Positions 9,029-17,698 are shown, counted from the first letter of the stretch. The stretch is DNA of 64,000 nt from an uncultured Desulfobulbaceae bacterium (GCA_945787445.1 CALZHT010000022.1:35432-99431); one strand, 5' to 3'. The notes: generated from the letters alone by a model not told the origin. A program made the numbers and translations.

Positions 9029-11296
9029 ATGGTGCCGACAAAAACAAAAACTACTTTCTCCATTCCCTCCACCCTTATGACCCCGCAGTTTTCGGACAAT
9101 GCTCTGACCGTTTTAGAACGGCGGTATTTGATGAAGGATGAAAATGGGCAGGTGATGGAAGAGCCGATCAGTATGCTGTGGCGAGTGGCAAACACCATTG
9201 CTGCCGGTGATTTGAACTACAACAGGAAAGTTGACGTCGAATCACTGGCTGGAGAGTTTTATAACCTGCTGGCTGCTTTTGATTTTCTCCCCAACTCGCC
9301 CACCTTGATGAATGCCGGCCGGGAACTGGGCCAGTTGTCAGCCTGCTTTGTCCTGCCGGTTGAAGATACCATGGAAAGTATCTTCGAGACCGTCAAACAT
9401 ACGGCATTGATCCATCAAAGCGGAGGCGGCACCGGCTTTTCCTTTTCACGCATCCGCCCGAAAAATGATGTGGTCCATTCCACCAAAGGAATTTCCAGCG
9501 GACCGTTGTCTTTCATGCAGGTATATGACGTGGCCACCGAAACCATCAAGCAGGGCGGCACCCGACGCGGCGCCAACATGGGCATTATGCGGGTCGATCA
9601 TCCAGACATTATGGATTTCATCAAGGCAAAATCCGACCACTCAATCCTGCAGAACTTCAACCTTTCTGTCGCCATTACCGACCAATTCATGCAAGCCTTG
9701 CAGGCAGACAGTGATTACGACCTAATCAATCCCCGCAACGGCGAAGTAGTCAAAAAACAGAACGCCACAAAACTTTTTCGACAGATTGTCAAGCAGGCCT
9801 GGAGTTCCGGCGAGCCGGGCATTGTTTTTATCGACCGGATCAATGCCCACAATCCGACTACGCAGGTAGGCATGATCGAAAGCACCAATCCCTGCGGCGA
9901 ACAGCCCCTGTTGCCTTATGAATCGTGTAACCTGGGGTCGCTTAACCTTGCCAATATGGTAACTGACAACCGGATTGACTATGACAAACTCGGCAACACC
10001 GTGGAACTGGCAGTCCATTTCCTTGACAATGTGGTTGACATCAATCGCTATCCCCTGCCGGAAATTGAGACGGTCACCAAGCAAAACCGCAAGATCGGTT
10101 TGGGCGTCATGGGTTTTGCCGACATGCTTATCCAGCTTGGCCATCCTTATTCCTCCACCGAGGCCATCAATGTTGCTGAGGATGTCATGCAGTTTATAGA
10201 CGACAAGGCATTTGAAAAGTCCTGCAGGCTCGCGGAAAAGCGTGGTGCTTTTCCGAACTTTGCTAAATCCATTTATGCGGAGAAAAACCCGGACCAGCCG
10301 GTGCGCAATGCCACCCGCACCACCATTGCGCCGACCGGAACGATCAGCATCCTGGCCGGCTGCTCCAGCGGTGTCGAACCATTGTTTGCCGTTTCCTATG
10401 TAAGACGGGTAATGGATAATGATGAACTGTTTGAGGTCAATCCACAATTTGAAAAAATTGCCAAGGATAATGATTTCTACTCCATGGACCTGATCAAAAC
10501 CATTGCTCATCGCGGTAGTCTTCAGGGTATTGATGATATCCCGGCTAAATATCGGCGCCTGTTCGAAACCGCCCATGATATCAGCCCCAAGAACCATATC
10601 GATATCCAGTCAGCCTTTCAGAAATTTACCAACAACGCGGTGAGCAAGACCATCAACTTCGCCCATGATGCGATCCGTGAGGATGTCGAGGAGGCTTTTC
10701 TACTTGCATACAATACCGGCTGTAAGGGGCTCACCATTTATCGGGACGGCTGCCGTGAAAATCAGGTACTTAATATTGGCAAAACCGACAAAAAAACATC
10801 TGCTCAGCCCGCTGCGGCCACCGCCCAGCCCATGGTTAAGCGGAATCGGCCGCGAATGCTTCCTGGCCGTACATTCCAGATGACCACCGGCTGTGGACCG
10901 ATGTACGTTACGATCAACGAAGACGATAATCGACATCCCTTTGAGTTGTTCAATATGGTTGGTAAAGCTGGAGGCTGTGCAGCCAGCCAGTGCGAGGCCA
11001 TCGGTCGTCTTGTTTCCCTGGCTTGGCGCAGCGGCATGAAGCCTGAGCCGATTGTTAAAGAATTGATCGGGATCAGTTGCCACAAGCCGGCCGGCTTTGG
11101 TGAGAATCGTGTGACATCCTGTGCTGATGCCATAGCCCGCGCCCTGCGACAGCATCTGGAGGAAAACAACGGCTGTAAGGACAAAACCCTTACCGAAGAC
11201 ATGACCTTTGGCGCATGTCCTGAATGCGGCGGGGTGGTGGAGCATGAAGGAGGCTGTCACGTCTGCCACGCCTGCGGCTATTCTGAATGCGCCTAG
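9029..11296 (+). CDS. nrdJ: Adenosylcobalamin-dependent class II ribonucleotide reductase
   Basis: A 755-residue enzyme that reduces ribonucleotides to deoxyribonucleotides using a B12-derived radical, independent of oxygen. The active-site block STNPCGEQ (about residues 285-292), the NLGSLNL strand and the GTISILAGCSSGVEP region are typical. The C-terminal tail has paired cysteines (CPECGG and CHVCHACGYSEC) that reload the active site. AGGAG lies seven bases before the ATG. Length is normal for the family. No B12 riboswitch was found in the leader, and no nrdR gene is nearby. Confidence 0.95.
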   Translation: MVPTKTKTTFSIPSTLMTPQFSDNALTVLERRYLMKDENGQVMEEPISMLWRVANTIAAGDLNYNRKVDVESLAGEFYNLLAAFDFLPNSPTLMNAGRELGQLSACFVLPVEDTMESIFETVKHTALIHQSGGGTGFSFSRIRPKNDVVHSTKGISSGPLSFMQVYDVATETIKQGGTRRGANMGIMRVDHPDIMDFIKAKSDHSILQNFNLSVAITDQFMQALQADSDYDLINPRNGEVVKKQNATKLFRQIVKQAWSSGEPGIVFIDRINAHNPTTQVGMIESTNPCGEQPLLPYESCNLGSLNLANMVTDNRIDYDKLGNTVELAVHFLDNVVDINRYPLPEIETVTKQNRKIGLGVMGFADMLIQLGHPYSSTEAINVAEDVMQFIDDKAFEKSCRLAEKRGAFPNFAKSIYAEKNPDQPVRNATRTTIAPTGTISILAGCSSGVEPLFAVSYVRRVMDNDELFEVNPQFEKIAKDNDFYSMDLIKTIAHRGSLQGIDDIPAKYRRLFETAHDISPKNHIDIQSAFQKFTNNAVSKTINFAHDAIREDVEEAFLLAYNTGCKGLTIYRDGCRENQVLNIGKTDKKTSAQPAAATAQPMVKRNRPRMLPGRTFQMTTGCGPMYVTINEDDNRHPFELFNMVGKAGGCAASQCEAIGRLVSLAWRSGMKPEPIVKELIGISCHKPAGFGENRVTSCADAIARALRQHLEENNGCKDKTLTEDMTFGACPECGGVVEHEGGCHVCHACGYSECA

Positions 11297-11380
11297 CCTC
11301 ATTTTCATTGTGAAAATTTATAATCAGAATGATACATTATAAATTGGCAAATTTTGTATTTACCATTCTCACATTTATAA

Positions 11381-11416
11381 TAGAAGCTCCCCGCTGCCTG
11401 AAGTGTGGAGCTTCTA
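11381..11416 (+). terminator. Hairpin after nrdJ
   Basis: A perfect ten-base stem, TAGAAGCTCC paired with GGAGCTTCTA, encloses a 16-base loop 85 bases after the nrdJ stop. No clear T-run follows, so it may be a weak terminator or a processed 3' end. The GAAGCTCCCCGC arm resembles the dispersed repeat at 8308-8375. Confidence 0.45.
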
Positions 11417-11452
11417 TTGGTTGGTAACTAAGGAAACTCCACTATCCACGAT

Positions 11453-11869
11453 ATGCTTTCCCTCAGCAAGAAAAGCAAATACGGCCTCAAGGCTCTTCTG
11501 GCTTTAGCCGTGAGTTACGATCAGGGATTATTGCAGATCAAGGATATTGCCGCCAGGCAGGACATACCGCGGCAGTACCTGGAACAGATTTTCAATCAGC
11601 TTGGTAAGGCAAATATTATCAAGAGCGTGCGCGGCAAATATGGCGGCTACAGTCTGGCACGGCCGCCCGGTCAAATCCTGGCCGCGGAAATCATCACTCT
11701 GCTGGAAGGCGGCATTGAGTTTATTCCTATGACCAATGATCCAACCGATGTCGTCTACGACCTTTTTCATAAGGCAGAAAAGAAAGTCCTGGAAGTTCTT
11801 ACGGTGAGCCTGGCCGATCTCCTTTCTCAGCAGCAGTTACGCCGCAATGTTATTTCCTATAATATCTGA
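11453..11869 (+). CDS. Rrf2-family transcription regulator, likely of the sulfur cluster
   Basis: A 138-residue Rrf2 protein with a winged-helix DNA-binding part. Typical blocks are LSKKSKYGLKALLALA at the start, the QDIPRQYLEQIFNQL recognition region and VRGKYGGYSLARPP. The three-cysteine loop that ligates Fe-S in IscR is absent: the region after residue 80 (IEFIPMTNDPTDVVYDLF) has no cysteine. That places it closer to CymR-type regulators, which respond to cysteine supply through a partner enzyme. It lies directly upstream of the sulfur-carrier operon in the same direction. I infer that it binds the 40-bp palindrome at 12243-12282. Confidence 0.85.
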   Translation: MLSLSKKSKYGLKALLALAVSYDQGLLQIKDIAARQDIPRQYLEQIFNQLGKANIIKSVRGKYGGYSLARPPGQILAAEIITLLEGGIEFIPMTNDPTDVVYDLFHKAEKKVLEVLTVSLADLLSQQQLRRNVISYNI

Positions 11870-12221
11870 TCCCTTATTGAACAGGTAAATCTACGTTTAT
11901 ACTCCCTCATAGGGAGTACAAGTGCCTTTATGCCCTCTTGCGAGGTGCTTCAGGGTGTACTTCATGATGCTTGTTATCGCTTAGGGAAAATCCCGTTGCA
12001 CCGGTGAACTTTAATTCCGCCCGTCACAAGCACTGGGTCAAAAATTCACCTTTTATCGCGTAAAGGTTTTTTTCTCCTAGCCCACATTTCTCACCAGCAT
12101 CTGCTGCAACGCTGCAATGGCAGATGTCTACTGCTTCGCGGCACACCGTTTCGCGATGATACTTGTAAGAAATTCGGGCCAGAAAAGATGCAGGAGATTT
12201 TTTGAGAGAGACATTTTTTTC

Positions 12222-12250
12222 TTGACAGGGTGAGCTTTGTGACTTAATCT
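12222..12250 (+). promoter_or_regulatory. Predicted promoter of the sulfur-carrier operon
   Basis: A perfect TTGACA (12222-12227), a 17-base spacer and TAATCT (12245-12250, a weak -10) lead into the operon 67 bases before the first start codon. The -10 lies inside the left arm of a large palindrome, a layout that fits repression by a dimeric regulator. Confidence 0.5.
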
Positions 12251-12282
12251 TGATTAAATTGATCAATTTAATCAAGATTAAG
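12243..12282. promoter_or_regulatory. Perfect 40-bp palindrome, candidate Rrf2 operator
   Basis: The left half is CTTAATCTTGATTAAATTGA and the right half is its exact reverse complement, with no mismatch across 40 bases. It is AT-rich, as are known CymR and Rrf2 sites. It overlaps the predicted -10 and the likely transcription start of the sulfur operon. As RNA it would form a 20-bp hairpin in the leader, so an RNA role cannot be excluded. Confidence 0.7.
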
Positions 12283-12316
12283 AAAATTAAGAAAATGATT
12301 TTGAGTGGAGGAAGGC

Positions 12317-12532
12317 ATGCAGATCACTATCAATGGCGAAGATCAGCAACTTGATGATGCACGTCTCACAATTGCCCAGCTGTTACAGGTAAAAGATGTA
12401 GAATCACCGGACATGGTCTCAGTGCAGCTCAATGGTGAGATAGTTGACCGGTCGCGATATGATGCGACAGAGATCTCGGACAACGATCATGTAGAATTCC
12501 TGTATTTCATGGGGGGCGGCACTTTCGCATGA
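12317..12532 (+). CDS. ThiS/MoaD-like sulfur carrier protein with a C-terminal extension
   Basis: A 71-residue ubiquitin-fold sulfur carrier (MQITINGE start, VQLNGEIV and DHVEFLYFMGGG strands). Carriers of this type end in Gly-Gly, which is adenylated by an E1-like protein and converted to a thiocarboxylate. Here the glycines are followed by extra residues (GGGTFA), so the tail must be trimmed before activation; the JAMM protease at 14802 is the obvious candidate. ATG 12317 is preferred over an upstream GTG because GGAGGAAGG precedes it. Its stop overlaps the next start codon (ATGA), so translation is coupled. By content this matches the HcyS-type carrier of Wolinella methionine synthesis. 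Confidence 0.85.
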   Translation: MQITINGEDQQLDDARLTIAQLLQVKDVESPDMVSVQLNGEIVDRSRYDATEISDNDHVEFLYFMGGGTFA

Positions 12533-13761
12533 AAGGATTCACTACTAAGGCCGTTCATGGGGCCTCCCTGAAGAAAGATGTGCATGGTTCCTTACGGATG
12601 CCGGTTTATGACAGCGTTGCCTTTGAGCATGAAAGCGCCCGCTCGATCCAACTTACTTTTGAAGGGAAAAAACCTGCACACGCCTATTCCCGTATTTCTA
12701 ATCCCACGGTTGAGGACTTTGAGCAGCGGCTGCGGTTGCTTTCCGGCGGGACGGCGGTGTTGGCAGTGGCTTCAGGAATGGCCGCCATAAGCAATACCAT
12801 TCTGGCATTGGCAGAAACCGGAACTAACATCGTGACCACCAGATATCTTTTCGGCAACACCCTGTCGCTGTTTGAAAAGACCCTTAAGCCTTGGGGTTTG
12901 GAGGTCAAGTATGTTTCAATGACCGACCCGGATGAAGTCGATTCCGCTATCGATGCCAATACGCGTGCTGTGTTTGTTGAAAGCATCACCAATCCACAGC
13001 TCGAGGTTGCCGACTGCAGCCAATTGAGTGTAGTGAGCAAGAAACATGGGGTGCCTCTGGTGATGGACAACACGCTGCTTACCCCATATCTTTTTAACAC
13101 CAAAAAGGCAGGGGTGAACATCGAGGTTCTTTCAAGCACCAAATATATTTCCGGCGGAGCAACATCCGTTGGTGGGGTTATTATCGATAACGGCAATTTT
13201 GCCTGGTACAAGTCCCCAAGGCTGGGGAATCTCGCCAAAAAAACGGGACAGATGGCTTTTATAGCCGCCCTTCGTCAGGAAATTTACCGTAACGTCGGGG
13301 CCTGCATGTCTCCCCATAATGCATATCTCCAGAGCCTTGGGCTGGAGACCATGAGCCTGCGTATAGAGAAAAGCTGTGCAAATACAATGCAACTGGCGAA
13401 GTTTCTCGAACAGCATGCAAAGGTCAAGGCGGTCCACTATCCCGGCCTGCCAAGTTCACCTTACTTTGCAATCGCCGGAAAACAGTTCAACAATAAATAC
13501 GGCGGTCTGCTGACCTTTGACCTGGAGAGCCGGGAGGCCTGCTTTGCCTTTATAGACAGGTTGCAACTCATCAGGCGGGCAACCAATCTCAACGACAACA
13601 AGACACTTATCCTGCATCCTGCTTCCACAATATTTACCGAATATTCCGAAGAGGAAAAATTGGCCATGGGGGTAAGGCCGACCATGCTTCGTTTAGCGGT
13701 CGGCATTGAAGACCATGAAGATCTGCTTGAAGACTTGGAAAGGGGGTTCGAACCATTATGA
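12529..13761 (+). CDS. Cys/Met metabolism PLP enzyme, likely O-acyl-homoserine sulfhydrylase
   Basis: A 410-residue fold-type-I PLP enzyme of the cystathionine gamma-synthase/MetY family. The cofactor lysine lies in LSSTKYISGGATSVGG (about residue 205); SGMAAISN and the VVMDNT-like PLVMDNTLLTPYL strand bind PLP. Because the gene overlaps the sulfur-carrier gene and is followed by E1 and JAMM genes, the likely reaction is transfer of sulfur from carrier thiocarboxylate onto an activated homoserine to give homocysteine, as in the Wolinella HcyS system; free sulfide use is possible too. Substrate specificity (acetyl- or succinyl-homoserine, or serine) cannot be read from sequence here. Confidence 0.88.
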   Translation: MKGFTTKAVHGASLKKDVHGSLRMPVYDSVAFEHESARSIQLTFEGKKPAHAYSRISNPTVEDFEQRLRLLSGGTAVLAVASGMAAISNTILALAETGTNIVTTRYLFGNTLSLFEKTLKPWGLEVKYVSMTDPDEVDSAIDANTRAVFVESITNPQLEVADCSQLSVVSKKHGVPLVMDNTLLTPYLFNTKKAGVNIEVLSSTKYISGGATSVGGVIIDNGNFAWYKSPRLGNLAKKTGQMAFIAALRQEIYRNVGACMSPHNAYLQSLGLETMSLRIEKSCANTMQLAKFLEQHAKVKAVHYPGLPSSPYFAIAGKQFNNKYGGLLTFDLESREACFAFIDRLQLIRRATNLNDNKTLILHPASTIFTEYSEEEKLAMGVRPTMLRLAVGIEDHEDLLEDLERGFEPL

Positions 13762-13864
13762 TTGATGAAATCGTAAAAAATACGACTTCATCGTTATATT
13801 ACGTCGTAACTCGTTATAATTACATGGCACGTTAACCATTTTCCCGATTTTTTACGGAGTTATC
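13762..13864 (-). repeat. Dispersed hairpin repeat, copy A
   Basis: Copy A lies in reverse orientation relative to copies B (14679-14781) and C (20486-20590). Shared blocks read on the minus strand: GTAAAAAATCGGGAAAA, GGTTAACGTGCCATGTAATT, then the terminal hairpin GATGAAGTCGTA with TACGATTTCATC. It fills the whole gap between two genes of the sulfur operon. Confidence 0.8.
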
Positions 13865-14680
13865 ATGATTGACTTTACCTCAGAACAACTGGAACGTTAC
13901 AGCCGCCATATCCTTCTGCAGGATGTCGGCGTGGAAGGCCAGGCTAAATTGCTTGGCGCCAAAGTGTTGATCGTCGGAGCCGGCGGACTCGGGGCTCCTG
14001 CCGCCCTGTATTTAGCGGCAGCCGGTATCGGAACCATCGGCATTGTTGACAGTGATACCGTGGAAATCTCCAACCTGCAGCGGCAGGTTGTGCATTTTAC
14101 CAAAGACATCGATATGCCCAAGGTTGAATCGGCCAAGGAGAAAATGCTTGCCATCAATCCCGGTATTGAGGTCAAGACCTATCAGGAATGCCTGAATGCC
14201 GATAATATCAGGGCGATCATCCGTGACTACGATTTTGTCGTGGATGGTACAGATAATTTTCCCACCAAATTTCTGGTGAACGATGCCTGTGTCATGGATA
14301 ATATTCCCTTTTCCCATGGGGGAATTCTGCGGTTCGATGGTCAGACTATGACGGTGGTGCCTGGGAAATCGGCGTGCTACCGGTGCTTTTTTCGGAAACC
14401 ACCCCCTCCTGATGCGGTGCCGACCTGTTCCCAAGCCGGAGTGCTTGGAGCAATCGCCGGTATGCTCGGCACAATCCAGGCAGCCGAGGCTTTAAAGTAT
14501 GTTACTGAAGTGGGAGAACTCCTCACCGACACCTTGCTCTCCTTTAATGCCAAAACCATGAATTTCAGAAAAGTAACATTGCAAAAGCAAAAAAACTGCC
14601 CCATTTGCGGTGAAAACCCAACTGTAACCGAACTTATCGATGAAGAACAGGCTTTGACTTGTAATCTGCGGCAATATTGA
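13865..14680 (+). CDS. ThiF/MoeB/HesA-type E1-like adenylyltransferase
   Basis: A 271-residue E1-like enzyme that adenylates the C-terminal glycine of the sulfur carrier before sulfur transfer. The nucleotide-binding loop VLIVGAGGLGAPAALYLA (about residues 33-50), the downstream DSDTVEISNLQRQ block and the FVVDGTDNF strand are canonical. Two zinc-binding CxxC pairs are present (CYRC near 175 and CPIC near 242). No rhodanese domain is fused, so sulfur must come from another donor; the TusA-like protein at 15393 is a candidate. GGAG lies shortly before ATG 13865. The stop overlaps the left edge of repeat copy B. Confidence 0.9.
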   Translation: MIDFTSEQLERYSRHILLQDVGVEGQAKLLGAKVLIVGAGGLGAPAALYLAAAGIGTIGIVDSDTVEISNLQRQVVHFTKDIDMPKVESAKEKMLAINPGIEVKTYQECLNADNIRAIIRDYDFVVDGTDNFPTKFLVNDACVMDNIPFSHGGILRFDGQTMTVVPGKSACYRCFFRKPPPPDAVPTCSQAGVLGAIAGMLGTIQAAEALKYVTEVGELLTDTLLSFNAKTMNFRKVTLQKQKNCPICGENPTVTELIDEEQALTCNLRQY

Positions 14681-14781
14681 TGGCCCTGTAAAAAGTCGGG
14701 AAAAAGGTTAACGTGGAATGTAAAATTAGGGATTTACACCCTGATACAACGGTGAATTCGTATTTTTACGAATTCATCAAT
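14679..14781 (+). repeat. Dispersed hairpin repeat, copy B
   Basis: This copy reads GTAAAAAGTCGGGAAAA, GGTTAACGTGGAATGTAA, TTACACC, and ends in the hairpin GGTGAATTCGTA / TACGAATTCATC. It occupies the gap between the E1-like gene and the JAMM gene, beginning at the stop codon of the former. Confidence 0.8.
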
Positions 14782-14801
14782 ATTAGAAGGGCGTCACAAC
14801 T

Positions 14802-15212
14802 ATGCTGAAAGTGAAAGAAAATGTCATCAGGGCCATTATTTCCCACGCAGAAAAAGAGCTGCCCTATGAAGCATGTGGTTATCTGGCTGCAGAGGCCGGC
14901 CTGGTCGGCCACCATTACGAGATGACCAACACCGATAAAGCAGCTGATCATTTCAGCATGGATCCCCAAGAACAATTCGCAGCGGTAAAAGATATACGGA
15001 ATCGGGGACTGACACTCTGTGGCGTGTACCATAGCCATCCGGAGACCCCGGCCCGGCCGTCTATCGAAGATATCAGATTGGCGTATGACCCGGACCTCAG
15101 CTATGTCATAATTTCCCTGGCCGGTAAGGAACCCATAGTCAAATCATTTCTCATCAAGGGAGGGGAAGTCAGCCCCGAAGCCCTTGAGATCCTTAAAGAG
15201 GAAGGAATTTAA
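14802..15212 (+). CDS. JAMM/MPN+ metalloprotease of the sulfur-carrier system
   Basis: A 136-residue zinc metalloprotease with a complete JAMM signature: Glu in YEACGYL near residue 24, then HSHPETPARPSIED (H-x-H-x7-S-x2-D) near residues 76-89. Bacterial members beside ThiS-like carriers (Mec in Mycobacterium, HcyD in Wolinella) cut residues or amino acids from carrier C-termini. The carrier here ends in GGGTFA, which gives this enzyme a plausible substrate in the same cluster. The ATG at 14802 lies 21 bases after repeat copy B, so transcription of the operon probably passes through the repeat. Confidence 0.9.
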   Translation: MLKVKENVIRAIISHAEKELPYEACGYLAAEAGLVGHHYEMTNTDKAADHFSMDPQEQFAAVKDIRNRGLTLCGVYHSHPETPARPSIEDIRLAYDPDLSYVIISLAGKEPIVKSFLIKGGEVSPEALEILKEEGI

Positions 15213-15285
15213 TTCTGGAATTTCTATGCCCGAAACAAATTTCAGGAGGTTATGAAGTGATATCGAATTTTACATGGACAGCAGT

Positions 15286-15330
15286 GAAGTGCCTAAAGTT
15301 CGAAGTGTACTAAAGTGCCTAAAGTTGTGG
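15286..15330. repeat. Tandem GTGCCTAAAGTT repeat
   Basis: Two close copies of AAGTGCCTAAAGTT (15287 and about 15313) separated by a spacer beginning CGAAGTG. The same unit occurs three more times, inverted, at 24487-24525 and once directly at 24442. It lies in the gap before the TusA-like gene. Confidence 0.65.
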
Positions 15331-15392
15331 TTCATGACAAAATTTTTCAAGGTCAAATTGCCTGTAATCAATCATCCATATCGGAGGATACC

Positions 15393-15635
15393 ATGACAAA
15401 GATAAAAACAGCAGACGCGGTCAAAAATTGCCGTGGAGTCGGATGCCCCATGAACATGGTCTATACAAAGGTGGAACTGGCCAAATTACAGTCTGGCCAG
15501 GTCCTTGAATTGATCCTGGACGATGGTCCGCCCATTAATAATGTGCCGGGATCGGTTATCAAAGAAGGGCATAAAATTCTGGAACAGAGACAGCTTGCAG
15601 ACGGCGCCTGGTTGGTACTGGTTGAAAAGGGCTAA
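15393..15635 (+). CDS. TusA/SirA-like sulfurtransferase
   Basis: An 80-residue TusA-fold protein. The catalytic cysteine lies in CRGVGCPMNMVYTKVEL, close to the family CPxP motif although the second proline is replaced by Asn (CPMN). Such proteins pass persulfide sulfur between donors and acceptors. ATG 15393 follows GGAGGATACC, a good ribosome-binding site. The position at the end of the carrier-PLP-E1-JAMM cluster suggests it supplies sulfur to the carrier, or takes part in the same relay. The cluster resembles that of Wolinella, where a SirA-like gene is also present as I recall. Confidence 0.82.
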   Translation: MTKIKTADAVKNCRGVGCPMNMVYTKVELAKLQSGQVLELILDDGPPINNVPGSVIKEGHKILEQRQLADGAWLVLVEKG

Positions 15636-15713
15636 TCCGGGAGAAATGTGAATGTGGATTGAAGAATTTAGAAGTTTCGCAATTCTCAATTCACCATTCA
15701 ACTATTGAATGAT

Positions 15714-15912
15714 TAGCTAGTTTCCATCCGGAAACGCCCCTTTTGCGAAATCTCTGCGTCGATCTGCGGAATTGCTTGTGCAACGTACACAAGTACGTCT
15801 CCGCGCAATTCATTGATCTCCTTGACCTTTCGCAAAATTGTCAGTTTCCGAATTGGATACAACTTGATCAAGCATCCTCCAAGTCTGCGACTTTCCGGAT
15901 GGGAACTAGCTA
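15714..15912. mobile_element. MITE-like element with 21-bp inverted ends overlapping the prfC stop
   Basis: The left end TAGCTAGTTTCCATCCGGAAA (15714-15734) and right end (15892-15912) are inverted copies matching at 20 of 21 bases. About 157 bases lie between, with a second inverted pair TTTTGCGAAA (about 15740) and TTTCGCAAAA (about 15828). No transposase is encoded. The right end supplies the prfC stop codon. Copy number elsewhere cannot be assessed. Confidence 0.7.
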
Positions 15913-17492
15913 TACTCTCTGGTCTTGTGGAAGTTTATATCGGGGAAAAGCTCCATGGTGCGGGATAGTCGCCACTCACTGGCTGCCAGAAAGGAGAGAT
16001 GACCCTCCGCGTCCATGGCCAGGTTGGCCTGGTTTTTGTTTGTAAACTCCTCAAGCTTTTTTTTGTCATCACAGCTAATCCAGCGGGCCGTAGCGTATTC
16101 CACTCCTTCGTATACCGCATCAACTCCATATTCCGCCTTGAGCCGCGACATGGTCACGTCAAACTGCAGCACCCCCACAGCCCCCAAGATATAGTCACTG
16201 CCCATAACCGGTCTGAACATCTGCACCGCACCTTCTTCGGCCAACTGCAGCAGCCCCTTATTGAGCTGTTTGGCTTTGAGCGGGTTCTTGAGCAGGACCC
16301 GGCGGAAATGTTCGGGTGCGAAATTTGGAATCCCGGTAAATTTGAGCGGCTCCTTGTCGGTGAAGGTGTCGCCGATCTTGATGGTGCCGTGGTTGTGGAT
16401 GCCGATAATATCGCCCGGATAGGCCTCCTCCACATTGCTGCGGTCCTGGGCCAGGAAGATGGTGGCATTGGCCAGGGCCACTTCTTTGCCGAGCCGGTGG
16501 TGACGCACCTTCATGCCGCGGTTGAACTTCCCGGAACAAATACGGAAAAATGCGATGCGGTCCCGGTGGGCTGGATTCATATTAGCCTGGATTTTAAAAG
16601 CAAAACCTGAAAAAGATTGTTCGTCTGGGGAGACCTGCCGGCTGGTGGTGGAGCGGGGACCAGGTGCTGGTGCCAGTTCAACAAAGGCGTCTAATAATTC
16701 CTTGATTCCGAAATTATTGATGGCACTGCCGAAAAATACCGGAGTCTGGCTCGCCTTTAAATATTCTTTATGTTCAAAGGGATTGGCCGCTCCTTCCAGG
16801 AGCTCTATATCCTCGCGAAGTTTATCAGCCTGACGACCTAGTAATTCGTCAAGCATCGGGTCATCAAGGTCTTTAACCACGATACTGTCCTGCGGCCGGG
16901 TATCCTGGCCGGGAGTGAAGAGGTGCAGCTGCCGCTGGTAAATGTTGTACACCCCTTTGAAGCTTTTGCCCATGCCAATTGGCCAGGAAAGCGGCGTGCA
17001 TTCAATCTGCAGCTTTTCCTCAATATCAGCAAGGATGTCCAGCGGCTCCATACCTTCCCGGTCAAGTTTATTGATAAAGGTTATTACCGGGGTATTACGC
17101 ATCCGGCAAACTTCCATTAATTTCTCGGTCTGCGCCTCAACGCCCTTGGCGTTGTCAATCACCATGAGTGCACTGTCAACTGCGGTCAGTACACGATAGG
17201 TATCTTCGGAAAAGTCCTGATGACCGGGAGTGTCCAGCAGGTTAATCTCAAAATCTTGGTAATTGAATTTCATCACCGAAGTGGTGACTGATATTCCACG
17301 TTCCTTTTCAATGGACATCCAGTCGCTGACCGCGTGATTGGCTGTTTTGCGCGATTTCACCGCGCCGGCCATCTGGATGGCGCCGCCAAAAAGCAGCAAT
17401 TTTTCAGTTAGGGTTGTCTTGCCGGCATCCGGATGGCTGATGATACCAAAAGTGCGGCGACGATTAATTTCATTCGTATGTTTTGCGCTCAA
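15906..17492 (-). CDS. prfC: Peptide chain release factor 3
   Basis: A 528-residue translational GTPase, close in length to E. coli RF3 (529). It recycles RF1/RF2 from the ribosome after termination. GTPase motifs are intact: [13 protein letters not shown] (G1, about residues 19-31), DTPGHQDF (G3) and NKLDR (G4); the Ala in DAGKTT is normal for RF3. Translation seems to start at TTG 17492 after AAGAGG, since no ATG is available nearby. The last residues (REYS) and the TAG stop fall in the inverted end of the element at 15714-15912, so the extreme C-terminus has probably been reshaped by that insertion. Confidence 0.95.
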   Translation of the reverse strand: MSAKHTNEINRRRTFGIISHPDAGKTTLTEKLLLFGGAIQMAGAVKSRKTANHAVSDWMSIEKERGISVTTSVMKFNYQDFEINLLDTPGHQDFSEDTYRVLTAVDSALMVIDNAKGVEAQTEKLMEVCRMRNTPVITFINKLDREGMEPLDILADIEEKLQIECTPLSWPIGMGKSFKGVYNIYQRQLHLFTPGQDTRPQDSIVVKDLDDPMLDELLGRQADKLREDIELLEGAANPFEHKEYLKASQTPVFFGSAINNFGIKELLDAFVELAPAPGPRSTTSRQVSPDEQSFSGFAFKIQANMNPAHRDRIAFFRICSGKFNRGMKVRHHRLGKEVALANATIFLAQDRSNVEEAYPGDIIGIHNHGTIKIGDTFTDKEPLKFTGIPNFAPEHFRRVLLKNPLKAKQLNKGLLQLAEEGAVQMFRPVMGSDYILGAVGVLQFDVTMSRLKAEYGVDAVYEGVEYATARWISCDDKKKLEEFTNKNQANLAMDAEGHLSFLAASEWRLSRTMELFPDINFHKTREYS

Positions 17493-17676
17493 TGTATGAT
17501 GACCTCTTAAAAAGAAGAAGATTTACCTGCTGCCTCGAGATAATCTCAAAAAGTCGAAAAGGGTTTCTTTGTTGGTCACATGTTGTAAATGGGATCGACA
17601 AGGTAGGGTCTTTTTCTATCAAGTAGCATACCCTCGAGACTTACAGATGCAGGTTGTCCTCCAGACATAAAAAAAG

Positions 17677-17698
17677 ACGGGCCGGAATACCGGCCCGT
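17677..17698 (-). terminator. Intrinsic terminator facing prfC
   Basis: On the minus strand ACGGGCCGG-TATT-CCGGCCCGT is followed by CTTTTTTTA, a textbook intrinsic terminator with a nine-base GC stem. No minus-strand gene lies to its right (the next gene is MarR on the plus strand), so it either ends a short leader or small RNA upstream of prfC, or blocks antisense transcripts. Confidence 0.75.

Noticed and set aside
9722..10597. Long minus-strand open frame opposite nrdJ
   Set aside because: It is a shadow of a GC-biased, strongly conserved gene on the other strand and has no start signal.
11890..12050. Riboswitch (SAM or similar) before the sulfur-carrier operon
   Set aside because: There are small hairpins such as ACTCCCT-CAT-AGGGAGT at 11901, but no known aptamer core, and the predicted promoter lies downstream of them.
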